Source of the DNA: Choanephora cucurbitarum
Lineage: Eukaryota > Mucoromycota > Mucoromycetes > Mucorales > Choanephoraceae
Assembly (NCBI GenBank): GCA_025331435.1
Contig: JAIWNI010000005.1
Span: 1-64,000 of the forward strand
Length of the DNA: 64,000 nucleotides
Direction of reading: 5' to 3'
This document shows positions 60,917-64,000 of the stretch, piece after piece. Made by a program: the position numbers and the translations under genes. The notes under the pieces were generated by a model that did not search any database, was not told where the DNA came from, and worked only from the letters and a program-made list of their open reading frames with translations. The stretch's first letter is position 1; each line of letters begins with the position of its first letter.

Positions 60917-61230
60917 AAGGGCAAAAAAAAGAGAGGGAGACGCACAAAGGAAAAAAGAGAGAGACTGGCAAAAGAGTTTTTTCTTCTTAAAAAAAGGAGT
61001 CTATTTTATAATTATTTTTTTTTCTTTTTGAATGTACAGACAAACAAGCCCAAGCTTAACGAACTGGCCTTTGAAGCCAGAAAGAAATAACAAACCAACT
61101 GATAGCTACATCAAAAATTCCAAAGTAGCCTGGTGTCTATCGCAGGAAAGAGCCAAACCAAAAGACAGTGGCAATAAAGATAACAACCAGACAGATACAA
61201 CGACAAAAGAACAATAAAGATAAACAATAA
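60917..61230. other. short spacer
   Basis: 314 bp between the pallidin-like start and the SEN2 stop; A-rich, no supported gene. Confidence 0.4.
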
Positions 61231-62203
61231 TCATTTTCTGTTTCTCTGAGGAGACCAGCGCTTATACGTTACTTGTCTGATATGATACTCGTTTAGTCGA
61301 GAATGACAAGCAGTGTCAGGAATATCGACATAACAAAGGAGCAACGTCTTCTTTACTTGATTGCATACACGATTGAGACGTAGTAACCATTGCCAGCTCA
61401 TGTGCGCTTCCTCTTTATGCAGCTCAACTGGGATGATCACCACAGCATAATCAGCATGTCGAAAAGAAGGACCTCGTTGATACAGTACTATATACAAGCA
61501 ATAAGATTTCCTGTGGAGGGTCACTTTTTCTCATCAGTCTTACCAAAGTCGACACCAAACTTGAGACCATTCTTTGGAACCCAACCTAAGCTTCTATAGT
61601 AGTGATATACTGCATATTTATAATGAAATGATGAATCTGCTTTACAAAACAAAGTCCAGCATGTCTCAATAGACAACGGCGCCTAACAAAGACTAAGCAA
61701 TCCGAGAATCTATTGTTCTTTGTTTCTTGTTTTACCTGCAAGCTGTCATGTATAGATAGTGCATTGAGGCCATAAGTAAGAAAGAATGCTTCAAACAAGT
61801 CAAGTTGAAGTTTCTCTAGATCTTGCTGATCTGTCAAGATGAGCAATTCAGATGAAGACAAAGTGCCATCTTGATCATCTTTCTCCATATTCTTTTGTCT
61901 TCTCTTCTTTCTTCTCTCAACTGTGAGTTCTTCTAGACTAGTCTTGTCTTGCTTTTGCATTCTTTCAAACCAGGTTGGCTGGCTTCGTGACAAGCTACCT
62001 TTACCAAAGGAACCAGCAAGGTGCAGTTGGCTGAAGTCAGTTGAGCGGTGAAGCCAAACAAACTGACCAAAAGTCATATAAGTTCCTTTTAGCTGTGGTT
62101 TAGGCGCACCTGCTATGTTGTAATATATATGTATGAGGTAATTGAAGAATTGCTTATAATAGGTATCGGCAGAATAGACATCAACTGGTAAAATTTTATT
62201 CAT
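61231..62203 (-). CDS. SEN2: tRNA-splicing endonuclease catalytic subunit SEN2
   Basis: Catalytic subunit that cuts the 5' splice site of intron-containing pre-tRNAs. Exons 62203-61736, 61682-61544, 61487-61231; 287 residues. [16 protein letters not shown] matches the conserved GKG-LSRS element of TSEN2. The nuclease domain reads [18 protein letters not shown], then [33 protein letters not shown], and carries the catalytic triad: Tyr in FVLYQRG, His in [10 protein letters not shown] and Lys in NQVKKTLLL. The chosen start [20 protein letters not shown] keeps the fungal N-terminal YSADxxxK motif. It is shorter than yeast Sen2 (377 residues). Confidence 0.94.
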
Positions 62204-64000
62204 CACTTTATTCAAAGAAACAAAAGAAAAAGAAGGGCATATAGAAAATAATTTAGCCGAAATTCTAAATGAGAAAAAACAAAGAGAACAAATGCATGGA
62301 AAGAGAAAGAACAAATGATGTGTATGTAGTGTTTAGCTCACCAAATCAATAAGGTGAATGTCTTCTCAGCATAGCTATCATTAGAAACATAGAAAAGAGA
62401 TGAAGATGTTACCCTCTCGATGCTTGTAGAAACTCGTAAATAAAGTACTAAACAGGTGGATCTTTCTCTAGTATGATTCCCAACTTAAATATCCAAACAA
62501 TGGATAGAATATAGTTGATCTGGATAAGTCTTAATATGAACTTTTCAAGAGAAGCAATAGTAGGCACTGCTTGTTTTTTCTACTTCTCGATTTATTGAAT
62601 TCAATAAAGGACAACACAATCTCTACGACCCAAATCTAGCTGAACACAATTATACGAACATAGATGTGTGTAATTGTGATAATTAATACATTTAAATTTG
62701 TTGTCATGCCACCTTTTTCAATTTACAAAAACCTTTGTATGCTTTAAACTTGTTGCAACAGTAATTGTATTTAAGGACAGACTATACAACGTTGCCTTCC
62801 ATAACATTCCAAAATGTATAGGGCTACCATCTTTTCATCTCATTGAGAAGAAAAAACTAGGCTGAAATCTGGCCAAGACATTACTCGAATGATTTGTTAA
62901 TGTACACAACTCCTAGTCATTGGGCAACTAAATTCAACAAAACTATCAAAGCATACAAATAGCTCAGTGATCAAATCCCTTTAGTTGCTTATGATCGTGA
63001 TTTTCCCTTTTTGTAAACTAGTTTCCTGAAATAGTGCAAGAATAATGTGTAACTATAAAAAAAGAAAGCTGAAGCTAGTGAATGTTGAAGCATCGTTAAG
63101 GACTCAAAATGGCCTACTGAGTGTGTTTGTTAGTTTAGTTTTTCCAGACGCATTATATTTTTGGCTAATTTCTCCTTGAAAAATAAAATAAAAAAGGCGG
63201 CAAACAGTACTGTCTTCTTTTACTTCATAGGCTAGCACTCAAACTAAGCATGATAAACGCACAATGATTGTTGTGTATAGCACATAATGCATCTTATAAA
63301 GATACAAAAGATTTACAAATCAAGTTTTTATCCTGTTTCTCTTTCTTAGCAATCATTGTTGCCCATTTGTTCATTCACTTAGTTTTACCAAGTAATTGCC
63401 TACAGGGGCAAATAACTTTGCTCCCTAGAAAATGATAGGGAAGCTATAGTCTCCAACGTCATTTGAAGCGTAACGTGAAATCATTAAGATTACTTTTATT
63501 GAGACATATTAGTTAGATGTGCATGTAAATAGAAGAAATAAGTATAGATGAATCGCAGATCACACACGATGTCAAGTTCTATTTTATATGTTTCGTCTTC
63601 TTTCTTTTGTTTTCTTCTTTTCTTTTTTGGTGCATACTAAACTGGTTCTCGAATGCATATTCTTCTCTTTTTTTTTCTTTGTCAAGAAAAACTAATTGGA
63701 TCTAATCTGCCTTCAGTCAATCTTTACAGTGCTTTTATTTACATTAAGACGGGTGGCAAAAATCCAATGCTCTTATCTTGAGAACATAAAAGAGAGGAGA
63801 CAGAGCATGTTTGCGTGTACGAAATAATTGGGGAGTGATCAAACGGGAGACAAATACAAGAGGACTAGTAGGAGAATAAAATAAAACAAAGAGGCGTGTT
63901 GGAGAAAAAACCCATACATACACTAAAAAGGCAAGTGAGATAAACTTGGAAAATAAGAAGGAGTTGAAGGTTGGGGGGAGGGTAAACTGCTAAAAGGTAA
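62204..64000. other. right-hand gene-free interval
   Basis: 1.8 kb with no supported gene on either strand. It contains a sequence at about 63411-63450 that resembles the one near 30430-30465, and T/A-rich tracts; the end probably belongs to the promoter of a gene outside the window. Confidence 0.5.

Overview
The window reads as nuclear DNA of an early-diverging filamentous fungus, most likely Mucorales (Mucoromycota). It is AT-rich, has short intergenic spaces, and its genes are cut by many small introns (about 90 can be placed, mostly 50-65 nt). Products are orthologues of conserved eukaryotic housekeeping genes. No species is claimed, because this rests on gene style and protein similarity recalled from memory. 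No rRNA, tRNA or CRISPR was recognised by eye.

Layout. 1.4-7.4 kb: MED23 (Mediator tail), minus strand. 9.0-11.4 kb: PAK/Ste20 kinase with two CRIB domains. 11.5-20.7 kb: ORC5, mitochondrial ribosomal protein mL54, SLA1 endocytic adaptor, NKAP-type splicing protein, and a mitochondrial RRM-like protein. 20.7-23.2 kb: PAN3. 24.2-29.7 kb: eL28, a small mitochondrial-type protein, ubiquitin-eL40, Ran GTPase, Bin3-type RNA methyltransferase, FAHD1-like hydrolase. 29.7-33.2 kb: gene-free, with a decayed Tc1/mariner transposase. 33.2-34.7 kb: a MAP kinase kinase. 34.8-44.6 kb: a repeat-rich island holding a 95-bp-arm inverted repeat, an intact Ty3/gypsy retrotransposon with identical 99-bp LTRs, an older inverted-repeat element that it seems to split, a foldback hairpin, and a decayed cysteine-rich gene. 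44.6-51.3 kb: indoleamine 2,3-dioxygenase, a K/T/Ctk2-type cyclin, a D-2-hydroxyacid dehydrogenase and an M17 aminopeptidase. 53.4-62.2 kb: a Yap-like bZIP factor, a pogo-like MITE, GPI1/PIG-Q, an NSUN-family methyltransferase, a pallidin-like protein and tRNA-splicing endonuclease SEN2. 62.2-64 kb: gene-free.

The genes form no functional cluster; the order looks like ordinary fungal synteny with many convergent pairs packed tail to tail (7 to 160 bp apart) and several divergent pairs. Exon structures below were read by hand from splice motifs, reading phase and family conservation; for nearly every gene the exon lengths sum to a multiple of three.

Most notable: four introns with GC-AG borders, all starting GCAAGT; a PAK kinase with tandem CRIB domains and DFS instead of DFG; a reading-frame break in MED23 that is either a lesion or a 26-nt intron; a very young short-LTR retrotransposon nested in an older element; and several unannotated repeat remnants. 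No convincing new defence or biosynthetic system was found.
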